DNA from: Auanema rhodensis
Lineage: Eukaryota > Nematoda > Chromadorea > Rhabditida > Rhabditidae
Assembly: GCA_964057225.1 (NCBI GenBank)
Contig: OZ059896.1
Location: 6,200,001 to 6,264,000 of the forward strand
Reading direction: 5' to 3'
Length of the DNA: 64,000 nt
The notes under the pieces were generated by a model that saw only the letters and a program-made list of their open reading frames with translations, ran no database searches and was not told the DNA's origin. The first letter of the stretch is position 1; every line of letters starts with the position of its first letter. Of the stretch, positions 35,154-48,279 are shown one piece after another. The translations under genes and the position numbers were made by a program.

Positions 35154-38100
35154 ATGAGCAATCCATATGTATGCGAAACAGAGTTGGATGAACTCAATGC
35201 TGATGATTCTATTATTGACTTTACTTATATATCTGAAGAGAAGTTTCTTCTAGTTTTTCTTCTAGTCTCTAATGGTAAGGTTTTTTTCTAATGGTGTTTT
35301 AAATTCATAATTCTATAGGAGATATTCAAGCGTATTATGAAGTGGGATCTGCTGGCCCAACGAAGAAAATCATAAATATTAGAAATATATGTAACAGGTT
35401 TTTTATTATGGAAATTTTTCTTTCCTATTAGTTTTTTTACAGGAATATTGATCCGGTCACTATTTCTGTTGCACCTGATGCTAGCTTCGTAGTTTTAGGA
35501 TTAATAGATGGAGAAATTCTAGTCATACCTATGAAATTGATTTTGGTATGTTTTTAAAATTTTTTTTCATATCTTACATAAACAAGACACATTTTTACCG
35601 TTATATTTGTATGATAAGCTCTTCTAATTGTTAAAATTTTTGATTCGTTTAAGGATGTTACTTGGTCAACTGGTAGCGCACATTCAACACTTCGCAATAT
35701 GCCTGTTTTCATTAATTTTATTTCTCCTGGCATTGATCCTCTTATGATAATTCCAACTTGTACGCGTTGTTTCTTGACGAAGTTTCCTGTAAGACCTACC
35801 GTTGCACTTACTAATAAGGTTTTTTTTACAACTTGTTTTATAACAGATATAAATTATTTAGCAAGGAAGTATTTATTTGATTGATCTAGAATCTCGGAAA
35901 TGTGTGGCGGAGCTTTCGGCTCCTGAAAGCTTACATAGAATTGATATTGTTTCTGACCCAAAAGAGATGACTACGGATTTATTAGTTGAATAATGTTACC
36001 AGATTACAAAAATATAAAATTACCCTGTAGGTTACCAGTTTCACCAATGCACAGTGGGTTATACCGTTGGAGAACTGTGGCAGAAGCTTTAGTGAAGTTT
36101 TAACTACCGCAAATCCATCAGAATTTCGACAAGTTAAAATATATTGATGCGCTTTTCTCATGACCTTCCTGTTTCAGGTGCAACCAATAGTATCACAATT
36201 GTTTATTCAACCGAATGGGATTTTAGCTATTAACAACGAATCAGATGCGGTAGAGTTATATGATAATATATCATCTGTGGGCAATGTTTCAAAAAAGCGG
36301 TACAAGGTATATTTTTTAAGTATTAGTTTGATGTTATTCATTATTTTCTATTTCTTAATAGATACCTCCTGATACATGGCTTGCTTTTTTCACTGATAAT
36401 GTTTTATTTGTGGTATCTGGGCAATCTGAATTACGTTGCGCTATTCATTTCGGGGTTAGTACATATTCTATTGTTTTATTTTCTGCTTCTTTTAAATATG
36501 ATATTTATATTACAGCTAAATTGTGTAAGACTCGATTACTCCGTCATTAGAGGCACAGCAGATTGGCGCATATTGGCTTTTCTTCCGCTTTGTCATGTAG
36601 GTACGAGTTTGTCTGCTTGCTTGATCATCAATGAACGAGGACTCGTTAGGATATCACAACAGGCTGAGTTAGTTTTCACTCACTAATCGATTTGTTACAA
36701 TATCCCTGACTTCTGCTGGAGTTAACATAAATATTATCAAAAGTTTTGCTGTCAATGTTTCATTTTTTGTCTAAATTAATTTTCCTCGGAGCACAATAAC
36801 ATTCTATATAATAGTTACTTAACCCATGTGGATGATTACTGCGTTTACAACAGCTGTTCTCGTGTATTATTATCGATAGCTTTCTGTAAGAATTGCTATG
36901 ATTTCTTTTTTGTTTTCATGATTGTTTTATTCTACTTTCGTTTTACAGGAGAACAATTGAAGAAATTGCTTCTGAATTTCTTTTTCGAGCTCCTGTTTTT
37001 TCTTTGAATAGTGTTTATCAAGTTTCTGAAGCCTGTAGGGTGGATTCGAAATCTTTGAAAGTATGCTTTTTCATATCAATTGCTTATATTTTAGTTAATA
37101 TTTAGAAGTCTCTGCTGCCTTGTTTATTGAATGCACGGAAGGGAAATAAGATTTCGCACATTGATCTAGCTCGGCTCCTTACGATGGCAAAAGGATTAGA
37201 AGTTTGTTCTTGAAGAAATTAGAACTAAGTTTTGAATTTCAGCTGACTATGGATCAACTTATTAATATCTTCTCAGCTACTCATCACGAGGACAGTTTAT
37301 TAGTCGAAGTATATTTAGTATTTAGTATTGTTTAAAAATTGCATTGTTTTTTCAGCTTTTGCGGCTTGTTGATGAAGATAAAAGAAGTCCTTTGAGAGTA
37401 CGAGTTGTAGAACTTTTTGCGAAAAAATGCCTGAATATGAAAGATAGGGAAGATTATGAGCTTTATCGGCAAAAGAAAGATTGTGAATTGAGGTTGAATT
37501 AAAGTTGTTTTTAAATTATATTCTATATTTAGTTCCTTTCTTTCACGATGCCCTGATGTGCTGTCCGATGTCAGTCTGCTCTTAACTGTTCCTATGTGGA
37601 AAAGCGCATGTCTCTTGGCTACAAGAAGTAAGGAAACGGCTGCAGTGGTTTTGGAACATATTTCTCATGATGGCGTTAGAATATGGGAATATTCTAACAG
37701 AAATATCCGCGCTCAAGTAGATTTTGCGTCTTATATCATTTGCTTGAACCGTATTTCAGATTCTTGCGTGTCTTTTTCAATTAGATTGGGGAAGCGTTAA
37801 CGACAAGCAGATTGAGAAATTGATTTCTTTATTATGCGGTTGGCACGCAGATTTTCTTGCTCCGGCTCATTACGAAAATTGTCTAAGAATCGCTGACTTA
37901 TACAAATCTAAGTAAGCTTTTGAAATAGTTCTTCATACATTATGTACTCAGGTTTCCAAGGCAATGTAATGCTTTATATCTGTTATCTGCTGTGTATTTA
38001 TTAAGTGAAACTAGTTCAAACAGTGTATGAAAGTTGCTTGTAAGGAAAGCTATCATTTTTACTAAATTTAGGAAATGAAAGCTGATATCCGAGGAATAGC

Positions 38101-40844
38101 TTGCGGGCTGAATAGTTCAGTAGCTATCAGTTTTGACGATCGTTTGACTGTATGGGGTGATATAACTAATCAGCCTACCAAACAAGCTGAAATTGGAGGT
38201 TTAAAAATTTGAAATCAATTTCAAGATATCATATGTTTAGATATACCATTGAAATGTGCTCGAAAAACTGGCCTTCCAGAAACAGTAGCTTCGACTTTGA
38301 AGTCCAGCAAGCTATCTTTAGTGCTTAGCATGCTATTTAATGTTGTTAAGATACTGTTTTAGTTACCTCGATCAGTGTATATGGAGGGTAGGCCTCACAT
38401 TGTTGCCTGTGGAACTGAAAATGTAACTGTGTTGACTACAAATGGTTTTGATTTTTTCTTCTCTTTCTTTTCGATAAATACAAACGTATTCAGGTAAGCT
38501 TTATTCGTGGGGAAATAATAGATTTGGTCAGTGCGGAGTTGGTCATAAAAACTCTATCCTGGAGCCTCAAGTATAGTTTGTAACAATTTGAATTTTTAAA
38601 AATATATTGTTAAGCTCTTGGAAGGATCTTGGCCACCAATTACTAAGCTTTCAAGTGGCCAATATCATTGTGCTATTCTCTGCGAAGATGGTTCAGTTTG
38701 GACATGGGGGTGGGGTCTATATGGTCAACTTGGACAAGGCCCACGATGGATTTCTGATGTTGTAAGCCCGCGTAAAGTAGATTTGAAGTATGTTTGCAGT
38801 ATGATAATATATACATATATTTGTTTAGAGGGTATAGTATCATATCAGTTTCTTGTGGCCGTGCTCACACCTTATTGTTAACAGATGATGGAAAAATTTT
38901 AATGACAGGCACTTACTATTACTCCTTCTCTTTTTACCAACTGTAAAATAATCTAGGTAATGGATCTTATGGACAAACTGGATTGAATGAAGACGTAAAG
39001 AAAGTTTATCAATTCCAGCTGGTCAACGTTAGTGATACATCAGCGAAGGTTTCTAAAATACATTAAATAGCTTAATTTTAAATTTTACCCTTTTCAGTTT
39101 GTGAAAATTACTACTAAATTTTATCATTCAATAGCTGTTACTGATGACAATAAAATTTTTGAATGGGGCAAAAATCCACAAGAACTTAAAATGAAGATGT
39201 TCGTAATGAGACGATTGAAAAATACTAATAAAGGAAACTCTGAGGAAAGAGGAGTAGTTTTCATAAATGTCTTATACAGGTTATATCACTACATTTTAGC
39301 CATCAAATTTACCAATAGAAGTTCCCCGTGAAGGCCTAGGTTGGCGAGAAACCCAACATTTACTTGATGGCTCTATTGTTGAGATTTCCACTGGACTTTC
39401 TCATTCTGCAGTAATAACAGAAAGAGGGTCCCTCTTCACATGGGGAAAAGTTTGCTAATTTGTAGTTGATATTACTTCTACATTGATTTTAGGCGTTAGA
39501 TTACCAGTTGGGACATGGGAATAAAACTGAACGTAGTGAACCGCATCAAGTATTTGAGCCCACTGAGACGAAATGGAAGCATGTGGAATGTGGTATTGTA
39601 GCAATTCTCTATATTTGCTGTATGATCTTAGTATAGGTGGAAATCATATGATAGCCGTAAGTTGTGATGGAAGGTGCTTTGGTTGGGGTCGAAATGATAG
39701 AACTCAATGTGGAGTACCCTCGGATAAGATGTCTGCTGCACCTCGAAAATACTTTTATCAACCAAAGGTTCTTGACCACTCATCTAGTATAATCAATATT
39801 TTGTAGGAAGGCACAAAGCGATGTGTACAATTGCCTGATGATTCTGTGTTTGTTATCAAACCAGCACTTGTAGCCGATGTGCTTGTTAAGCTTCCTCATT
39901 CTGGAAATTCTGCTGCTATACTTGACCACGAGGAGATCTTCAGGCTATTGAAACAAACAGATTTGGTTGTACTTAAAGTCAGTTCATTTCATACTTATTT
40001 ACTCGAAAAATGTAGAAAAAAATGTTTTCAGTCTATATCCCGACATTTTGTTGAAGTAAAGTTGGGACCGCAGTTGTCGCATTCTATTCCTATTGCTTTA
40101 TGTCATTTACTTGCTGGAAACATAAGTTGTGCCATAGATCAAATAGGAAGAGCTGTAACAATTATAGGACTAGTAATATATTTACGTTATTCATATTGTT
40201 AATTTTATATTTAGAACGATTCAGTTTTGGCCATAACTGCGTTGGCGTGGGATATACTTGCCAATCACGAAGATGCTCAAACAAAGTCTTTGCTTGAAAA
40301 GGCTTTTAAAATTCTACCATTAACAAATGCTCAAAGAAATAGTTCCCAACTTCGCAATTTGTGGCCCAATGTATCATTGGTTTAATTTCAAGTTTTGTTT
40401 ATCTTTGTTTTTGAAGGTCTGGGAATCGAATGGTTGTCAACGCGACCTGACAGCAGATGAAAAGTTGAACATTCTTGAGTATTGGACCCCAGAGGTCACT
40501 AATATCAATAATGTCGAAGTAAGTTTGAACTTTAGTTTTTCTGTTTGTCATATTAAATCAAAAGTATTTCTGCTCATTGATCATATAATGTTTCCTATGC
40601 GCAGTGTAGGCACTTTCTAATTTATATCAATTTTTATTAATACTTGTGAATATTTTTCTATTCTTTTAATAGTAATCCTGTATAGATTCCAAGTTCATCA
40701 CTACGATCAGGATCAGCTAGAGTTCGCGTTTGGGTTCAGTGTGGTCACGTAGAACCAGCATCGGTTGGTCTAGTGCAAGAATGTAGTACATGTACAGATG
40801 AATGGCGGGAAAAAGTTGAGGCAACTTTGGGTCATACGGGATAG
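35154..40844 (+). CDS. Large RCC1-repeat protein with N-terminal propeller-like region
   Basis: I recognise the RCC1 fold but not the orthologue. ATG 35154 (MSNPYVCETELDELNADDSI). The first third is beta-rich and WD/propeller-like (IDFTYISEEKFLLVFLLVSN, VTISVAPDASFVVLGLIDGE, AQWVIPLENCGRSFSEV). The middle is helical (RTIEEIASEFLFRAPVFSL, DLARLLTMAKGLELTMDQL, CLRIADLYKSKFPRQCNA). From about 38100 come RCC1 blades: GKLYSWGNNRFGQCGVGH, GSVWTWGWGLYGQLGQG, GKILMTGNGSYGQTGLNED, KIFEWGKNPQELK, GSLFTWGKALDYQLGHGNK, CFGWGRNDRTQCGVPSD. The C-terminus is helical with a CxH/CxxC cluster (VWVQCGHVEPASV, QECSTCTDEW), ending ATLGHTG-stop. About 25 introns, the longest about 270 nt near 36680-36950. RCC1 domains often act as GTPase exchange factors or scaffolds; the role here is unknown. 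It could be two genes, but the junction at 38040-38070 splices in frame. Confidence 0.85.
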
Positions 40845-42382
40845 AAGCTCAGGTTTTCTATATAATTGCTGTGCAACTTTTAGAAGGGTTAAATTTTATG
40901 AAATGTATATATTTTTAACTTAAAGTTTAATGTTGGTATTCTACTTATAACTTACATGTTCTCTAAATATAATATTCAAATGGATTGGTTTCTCTATTCT
41001 CTATATTATGCTTGATTTTCTCAATTAAAATCTTTAAGGTTATCTATGCTACGTTTTATAATATGCGCTTGTAGTTATGAGAAAATGATTGTCTTTCTCT
41101 CTTTTGGTATATTTTGTGCCTTATATTCATTGTCTCGTCATTGTGAATGATCTTCGTATGAGTTTTAGTTCTAACAGTTAACTTGTTCAAATTAAGTGGA
41201 AATGTAGATATATGCTATAAAAATAAAAAATTGCATTTATTCCTTGTGTACTACTTGTAAATAGAAAAGAAGTGTAACATGCGAAAATAGAAGACATCGG
41301 ACAATTAAAGTAAGAACTTCAGATAAAAGATTCTTGAGATAATTGTTCTAAAACTTTTTTAGCAATCGACCTAAATTTTGTTTTTTTTTTGTGGACAATT
41401 GTTTTCAGATGGTGTGTCGGTTACATATGTTGCAAGATGTTTCTCAAAAATTTCGTAACGATCTTATAAAGAGTTTAGTTTTATCAACTTAATGTTTTAC
41501 AATTCATTTAAAGATTTTTCATATTCAAAAATACTATTAATTCCTTTCATTTTATTATATGTTATTGCTCTATGAGCATTTAACATTAATACCTAATAGG
41601 CTTCAAACATTAGACAATGTTGGGGTTTCTCTCTATCTCTTTCCTCTCCTTTTCTCTATATCTCTCTCATGCCACTCTCTACAAATAGGAATTGTATATT
41701 TCAACTTTTACTCTTATTCTAAGTCTTTTCTACATTTCATAGTCATCTAATTATATATTAATTAGATTCGTGTCTGTATATCTTCATGTTTTATCGTTTA
41801 TTCTCTCTCCTTGAGCACATGAGATGAAAAGTAATTTTTCACTGAAATATACTATGTTTCGTACTGTCGTTTTGTTTCTCAGCATTATTTAACTTGAATG
41901 TGCAGTCAGAGTTAAGATATATTCGAACTTGTCGATTTTAATTCATTGGAGTAACATAACAAGAAGCTTATCATATAGTATAAACTTCGTGGTGCTCAAT
42001 GAAACGTTTTAGCTGTATCTCATTTTCATATTTGGCATGCAAATCTAATAAAGCAATTGTATATGTGTTCAATTGTTCTACATTTCTTTCATTTCATGCA
42101 TAATTTTTTTTCTATTTCTCCAGCATTATGTAATATTTTGATCATTTTCTATTATACATAAGATAATTCATAAACGGTTATGAGGGTACTAAAGATATGC
42201 ACCTCGTTTTTTTTAACAATTTGATGGTGAATTAAAAGTACGAAAATTTTTTACTAATACTCTTGGCTTTTCTTTAATATATCATAACTTCTATATAGTA
42301 TTTATTTCTAAATTAAATATATTTGAGGCTCGTGGTGAGTGCTATAAATAAACATTGTTTATCTAATCATTTTTATACAATA
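40845..42382. other. Intergenic: RCC1 gene 3' flank, DUF229 gene 5' region
   Basis: 1.5 kb with no supported exon. It is T-rich with a pyrimidine tract (TCTCTATCTCTTTCCTCTCC-type) at about 41628-41685. AATAAA-like signals occur near 41221. Nothing else seen. Confidence 0.5.
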
Positions 42383-45329
42383 ATGAGATTAAATCCCTAT
42401 ATTTGGAAATTATCTGCTAAAGTACTAACTGTAAGTAGTTTTCAAAAGTTCTTTTATTATTCATTTCCGTTTTTATCAGGTTTTTGCTGTGTGCTTATCC
42501 GTGCTCGGTTTCATTTCCAATTATGATAAATATGACCACTACTCTGGGTGCTTCATTGATACTTCTTTAAAGTTTATGCAAGATACGGAAGAAAGTTCGG
42601 AAACCCTAACATTTCACCCCTTTGAAAACTCATGTCAATTTCCTTTCGTCAGTTTTTACGCAGATGATATAAAGGTCAAGGATTTCAGAAAATGAATCAT
42701 TTGTTTTAAAAACTTATGCAGGATAATCACATATTGAAGAATAAAAAAAACGTTATCGTTCACTTTTTTTATATATTTCTTTAAGGTTTGGAGACATTCA
42801 GAACGATTGAGAACGTTAAAATGTGATTCTGATAGACCATTGGCTACACAGGATGTTGAAGGATATCTGTATATTCATCCACATCTTGCTAATTATCCTA
42901 ATAAAACAGAAAGTAATGAATGCGAAGTATTATAAATTGGATTGAATTTTTGAAACAAAAATCTTTTAGATTGATATTATAGAAGGAGGACTGAGAAGTG
43001 CGATAACTGGAAAAGGAAAAGATAGCTTCGAGGTTGTGAAAACATTAACTGTATGTCGGGCTAATGAAGAAAGTAATTCTGCTTTTTTGAAACACAGGCA
43101 CTGACAAACGTTCGATTGTTGGTAAATGCCGATGCATTTATTGTTCGTTGTCGAGATCGCTCACAAAACCAAACTGTTTGGAGCAAAGCGTTTCCTGGAA
43201 TGTATCAGGATGAATATGAACCCAACACGGTAAATCTAAATATCTGCTGTAATACCACTTATGACAAAGTATTTCTATTTATTTTAAAAACAAATATTTA
43301 ATAGATACATGTTGTTCCTGATTTGGAATCATTCGACAACTACGGAGTAGAGCGACGTTCTGATTTTGAACATAAAAAGAAAAAAACCCAAAGATATTCA
43401 ATTGATGTTCTAGGGTTTGACTCTACTTCTAGATCAATGTTTTATCGTCAGTTACCCCGCACAGTTCAAACTATGAAGAGGCTTGGCTATCATATATTTC
43501 ATGGATATCATAAAGTAAGTAAAAACGTTAAAAAAATTTTTTTGCTAGTATATATTATTTTCTCTTCTTATATGAATATATTAAGGTGGGTGATAATTCT
43601 ATGGTTAACTTAGCTCCAATTTTTGTTGGTGATGTACCTGAAGCTATAGCTCAAAAAAAATTGGATGAAAGTGGAGATATAAACTCAGATTGGATTTTAC
43701 CCTCTGATAAACAACTCGATCCAACTAATTTAAGATTTCTATGGCAATATATGAAAAAAAGTAAAAGTTCCAGAAATATATGAAAAAAGATTAAATATAA
43801 ACAGAATATGGATGTAAAACAATGTTCAATGAGGACATATCTGTGAAATTCTTAGGTTTATTCACATATCCTAATAAAGAGTTTAAACCCGGTTTCACTT
43901 CTGCTCCAGCAGATCATTACTACAGAGCTTATTATTTGGCAGTTTATAACGTAATTTTAGTTTCATTAACTTTATAAATAGGGAAGAGTACCTCACTTCA
44001 GAATTGGAAGTATGGTCCATGTAAAGATGGCACCCAAATTCAGAGAGAATTTGTGGATTTATGGCAGCGGTTTGCCCATCAATACAAAGATATTTGTCAT
44101 TTTGGCTTCAGCTTCATCACCACGTAAGTTTTATAATCATCGTCAATTTTGTTATTTAAATCAAAAGTTTTAATTTATTAAAAACTGTAGATTAACACAT
44201 GAGACTGGCCTATATTTGGAACTTTTGGATGAACATATTTCATCACGCCTAGATCTTCTTCATGAAACTGGTTACATTTTAATTATGAAAACGAAGAAAT
44301 TTTGAAATTTTTCTTCAGGATCCTTAGACAAAGCTGTGTCTGTTTTATTGGGAGATCATGGAAATCGTATTGGTCTTGTTCAATACACTTATACAGGACG
44401 TATTGAAGAAAGAATGCCATTAATGGCTGTACGCCTGCCTTCTACATTTAAAACTTATTATCCCACACAATATTCAAACTTCTTAGAGAATAAATATAAA
44501 TTAACTAGGTAATTTTATATAATTATCATAAATAGAATAAATTAATAGTGAAGTAATTTTGAAGTAACTTTGACATTCATCAAATGCTGAAAGATGTAGT
44601 AGATATGAAGTTCGAATTAGGTCGAAAAAGATATGGCAGAGGTATTTCCTTGTTCGAGCAGATACCCAGTAATAGGTAAGCATCTTCTTTTATAACATAA
44701 GAATTTAATTCCGTTTTTTCAGAACATGTTTTGATGCCTATGTACCAGAAAACTTTTGTACATGTCAACAAGATATGAGAAATGTAACCAACCTTGTAAA
44801 TAAAATTACAATGAAATCAACTTTTCATATTAAAGCTGTATGTTTCCAAAAAAAAACCTATAAAACGCATTTGTATATTCTTTCAGCACTCATTATCAAT
44901 AATCAGACAATGGATATATAAGAAAAAGCTAGCAAAATGTATTGATCCCGGATCAATACATATTGAGGACAAAGTTCAGACCTTATCTGTCAATCCTTAT
45001 GTACGTCATGGATTACGATCTAAAGCAAACTTGACATTAAACCATGAAATTTTAAAAAAACCCAACAAATATGAAGTAAGCTCAGCTAAAATTTTAAAAT
45101 AATTTTGTATTTTTAGTATTTAAATCACAACGTTCATATTCGAGGAAAGATTATGGATCAATATGAAATTAAATTATTATTTCGAATAGATAATTATGTA
45201 ATTAATGATTCTTTCAATGTATCATTTGAACCAGCCATTATAGCATATGAAGATACCACCATATCATGCTCAGAAACTAAATCACTCATTGATCTCTGCA
45301 TCTGTATAAATAAAACCAAATCCAAATAA
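42383..45329 (+). CDS. DUF229 (sulfatase/alkaline-phosphatase-like) type II membrane protein
   Basis: ATG 42383; MRLNPYIWKLSAKV is followed by a hydrophobic signal-anchor (LTVFAVCLSVLGFIS). The lumenal domain begins HYSGCFIDTSLKFM. DUF229 hallmarks are present: LRTLKCDSDRPL, FIVRCRDRS, HKKKKTQRYSIDVLGFDSTS (nucleophile-like Ser/Thr region), RSMFYRQLPRTVQTMKRLG, HIFHGYHKVGDNSMVNLAPI, YMKKKYGCKTMFNEDISVKF and FTYPNKEFKPGFTSAPADHY. The C-terminal half has LQNWKYGPCKDGTQIQRE, RLTHETGLYLELLDEHIS, VSVLLGDHGNRIGLVQYTYT (metal-binding DHGxR), GRIEERMPLMAVRLPSTF and CFDAYVPENFCTCQ. It ends CINKTKSK-stop. The DHGxR metal ligands are intact. Nematodes have many DUF229 paralogues and no substrate is established. 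Introns are 40-60 nt. Confidence 0.92.
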
Positions 45330-46432
45330 AAAATGAAAATAAAGTGAATACAATTACAATTAAATTTCTGTTACGTATGTCATGCTTTTTCTTAGTTTTT
45401 CACATTTTAAAAAAAAAATTTATTTGATTAACTTGAATATTACTTGTATATAATAGAAAAAATTCAAATAAACTTTATTTATATGAAATTTTCTAATCGA
45501 ATAGTTACAAGCCATCGTTCTTAATGATATCAGCACTATATAACACATGCAACAGATGGCACATTATGAGATCAGCAATCTGTTGTTATCCCTAAGCATC
45601 AGTTTTACTGGCAGCAATTGTCACATTTGCTATTTCCGATCTGTTCCAAATTGTAAAAACATTATGAAAACATGTATATACATATTATATGAATTTTTTG
45701 AAAATTAAATGACGAAATTTATTAAAAAGTTTGTTTGAAAACCAATGTTCATATTTCAAAGTGTAATAGAATTTGCTTGAGAAATTTTTGCTGAATATAA
45801 CCGAAAAATCCAGAGACATATAAATATAACATACGTAATCATAATTATTAGTATTCTGAAACGTCTGAATATGAAAATTTTTGTTAAAATTATTTACAGA
45901 ATTAAGGGGAATTTATGTATATATGTGACTGTTATCGCTTTCCTTTCCGGCCTTTGTTATTATAATCAGAAAGCTGTCTATTCATATTAGTCTTGACAAG
46001 TCATTTCTCATTCTAGCTTGTCATGAATTCTCTTTAGCATTCGTATCCTGACACCAGCCCCCAAAAGGCTTTTGGGATTACCGTACTCTTTGGAAAAGCA
46101 GAGGGCAGGCAGGCCTCCTCCTTTTCGATAGATTATCTTGCATACTTAACTATAATATCTCATTTGTGAATTCTCTTTTGATTTAATAATTTGCATTAGA
46201 ATATATTTATTAGAATTTCCATTTATTCATATCATTTGAAAATAGATTTCCGTATATACATCCTATTTTTCATTTATTATTTTAAGGAGAGAGAAATTTA
46301 TTTTTCTTTAAAATTTAAATCCTCAAATTTATTTGAGATTTTTACTACTCTTTCATGTCGAATTCCATTTTTTTTCTATGATCTCGTTTAAATTAATTAA
46401 TTAAATGTATTCCAGCTCTATTGTATATAATC
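45330..46432. other. Intergenic upstream of the bHLH gene
   Basis: AT-rich apart from a GC-richer island at about 46046-46126, which contains a perfect 17-nt palindrome (CCCAAAAG-G-CTTTTGGG at 46060-46076). An upstream patch at about 45550-45595 has facing arms CAACAGAT and ATCTGTTG, including an E-box (CAGATG). A TATTCCAG acceptor at 46408-46415 precedes the bHLH exon. Confidence 0.5.
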
Positions 46433-46806
46433 ATGTCTAGAGATTTTGTAAACTCTGATGATGCTGGAGTTCGTTTATCAATCAACATGCGAGAAAGATG
46501 CCGTATGCATGATCTTAATGAAGCATTGGATGATTTGCGTACTGTAATTCCATATGCTCACGGCGGCTCGGTTCGTAAACTCAGCAAAATTGCTACTTTA
46601 CTCTTAGCAAAAAATCACATAATCATGCAGGTAAATAGGAATATAGATACTTCATACGGAATGTAGAAGCTACTGAATATTAAAATATTTTTTTAATAAA
46701 AAAAAAACTTTAGGCCAAAGCTATTGATGAATTACGACAAATGCTTTTGTCCTTGCAACAATCCCAACAGAGTCAAAAGAAAACTGAAAGTTCAAATGCT
46801 GAATGA
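46433..46806 (+). CDS. Beta3/OLIG-superfamily bHLH transcription factor (HLH-17/BHLHE22-like)
   Basis: DNA-binding bHLH of the Beta3 group; C. elegans HLH-17 relatives act in glia. Two exons: [13 protein letters not shown], the basic region [19 protein letters not shown], helix 1/loop [20 protein letters not shown], helix 2 [14 protein letters not shown], then (46713 on) [31 protein letters not shown]-stop. [19 protein letters not shown] is diagnostic of Beta3. The basic region keeps the RERxRMHDLN contacts, with Cys replacing Arg as in nematode relatives. At about 95-100 residues the protein is essentially just the domain. An in-frame upstream reading (ALLYII) from the acceptor at 46415 is open, so an additional 5' exon cannot be excluded. 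Confidence 0.92.
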
Positions 46807-47250
46807 TCAATTTATGATTCCAATTTTTATATTTGATTCTAGTTGATCTATGACGTGCTAAGGAACAGGGAGCAAGAAACTTACAAATTTCATGAAGCAT
46901 GATCTAACTAAAGAAGGAATATAAACAAAACTTTTTATTTAATGATAATATATTTGATATTCATATTGTTTGCACGTTCATTTAAAGATATTTTCAATTC
47001 TACTTTGGTCATTTATGGCACCGAGGACTATCACAGCAAAAAATAGAAATGTTATCGCTGAATTCTTAGTAATGGTCACAAACAAACTTCTGGATTTTTC
47101 TTATCATTCTACATTTACAATTTAATTATGTATAATATTTGTATGTCTTGCTTTTATTCTGATTTCCTTACTTTAGAGAGATTATGTGATTTATCTAGAT
47201 TCAAGTTTCATCTTAAAAATAAACTTTCCAAATAACCTTATTACTGTATA

Positions 47251-47891
47251 CAGTCCTGTGTGATGAAAGTCGGATACCCCTATGTTACAGGCCCCATATC
47301 ATATAGTTTATATTCAGTCAAAATATATGTTAATATAAATAAAACTGATTTAAATAATATTTCTAAATTTATAAGGAAAAATAGTGTTTTTTGACTATTT
47401 TGAATAATCTTTTTGATTTAACAAAATTTGAGATTAGGAAAGAAGTTAATTCATTAGAAATATTTTTAAATGATTCTGAGCACAAAGCTCGATCAATAAC
47501 TAAGTTTTTCCTATGGCATAGCTGCAAACAAGTAAGCTTCAGCATCTGAATCTTACTGAATATCTATGAATAGAACTTGGTTAACGTACAACCAAATTCT
47601 CCCGTTTAAAAGAAAAATTGACGTTTAGTGTACTCCTAACATTCTATAAAAAATTATTTCTGAAGTCTTGATGAAACTTCTGAAATTCAAGAAAGAAGAT
47701 TTCTAGCAGTTTATGAAAATTTCGGAGACTCCAGAAAATACTTTTAAACATGATTTTTTGATTCTTTTAATTTTTTCTAAATTCGTTATCATTTTTTAAC
47801 ACTCAAAATATATTTTTTCTGATTTTTTGTAGTTTGTCTGAGAAGGTATACGGGATTCTAAAAGTTGTCCGAGGTTTTTTGCACATGACTG
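47251..47891. mobile_element. Tc1/mariner-like nonautonomous element (641 bp)
   Basis: The left end CAGTCCTGTGTGATGAAAGT and the reverse complement of the right end CAGTCATGTGCAAAAAACCT are imperfect inverted repeats. 19 of the first 28 positions match, including CAGTC, TGTG and TCGGA. Both ends are flanked by TA (47249-47250 and 47892-47893), the target-site duplication of the Tc1/mariner superfamily. I found no transposase-length open frame inside, so this is a MITE or decayed copy. No second copy was noticed in the window. Confidence 0.62.
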
Positions 47892-47898
47892 TATACTA

Positions 47899-47914
47899 TA
47901 TATATATATATATT
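47899..47914. repeat. (TA)n microsatellite beside the TIR element
   Basis: Short alternating TA run just outside the right end of the element at 47251-47891. TA-rich tracts are frequent target sites for this transposon class. Confidence 0.6.
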
Positions 47915-48071
47915 ATATTTTATATGTATGTGTATGTTTACATGGATAAATATAACTTGAATTTTATCGTGATTATATATCATAAAGAAAGCAGCTTTGT
48001 CAAAAAAATAACACGTTGACAATCATATGACTACTTTCTATTTCGTAGTAATATAGGTAAACCGGAAAAGG

Positions 48072-48098
48072 AAAAAGTTGCTTCATCAGCAACTTTTT
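48072..48098. other. Perfect 10-bp hairpin
   Basis: AAAAAGTTGC (48072-48081) and GCAACTTTTT (48089-48098) pair perfectly around a 7-nt loop. No gene is adjacent. It may be chance, a remnant of a repeat, or a small structured RNA. Confidence 0.4.
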
Positions 48099-48279
48099 AA
48101 AATGTTTCAAAAATAGCTCCTTGTGACTTTAATACTATATTAAGATAAACTTTAATAATCTTAATAATCGTTTTCATTATTTTTACTAGAATTGTAAAAA
48201 AATATGTTTTATCAAGAAAAATAATTATATTCACTTATCAATGAACAACCACACAAGTTTCACGGGTTTATTTAAGATG

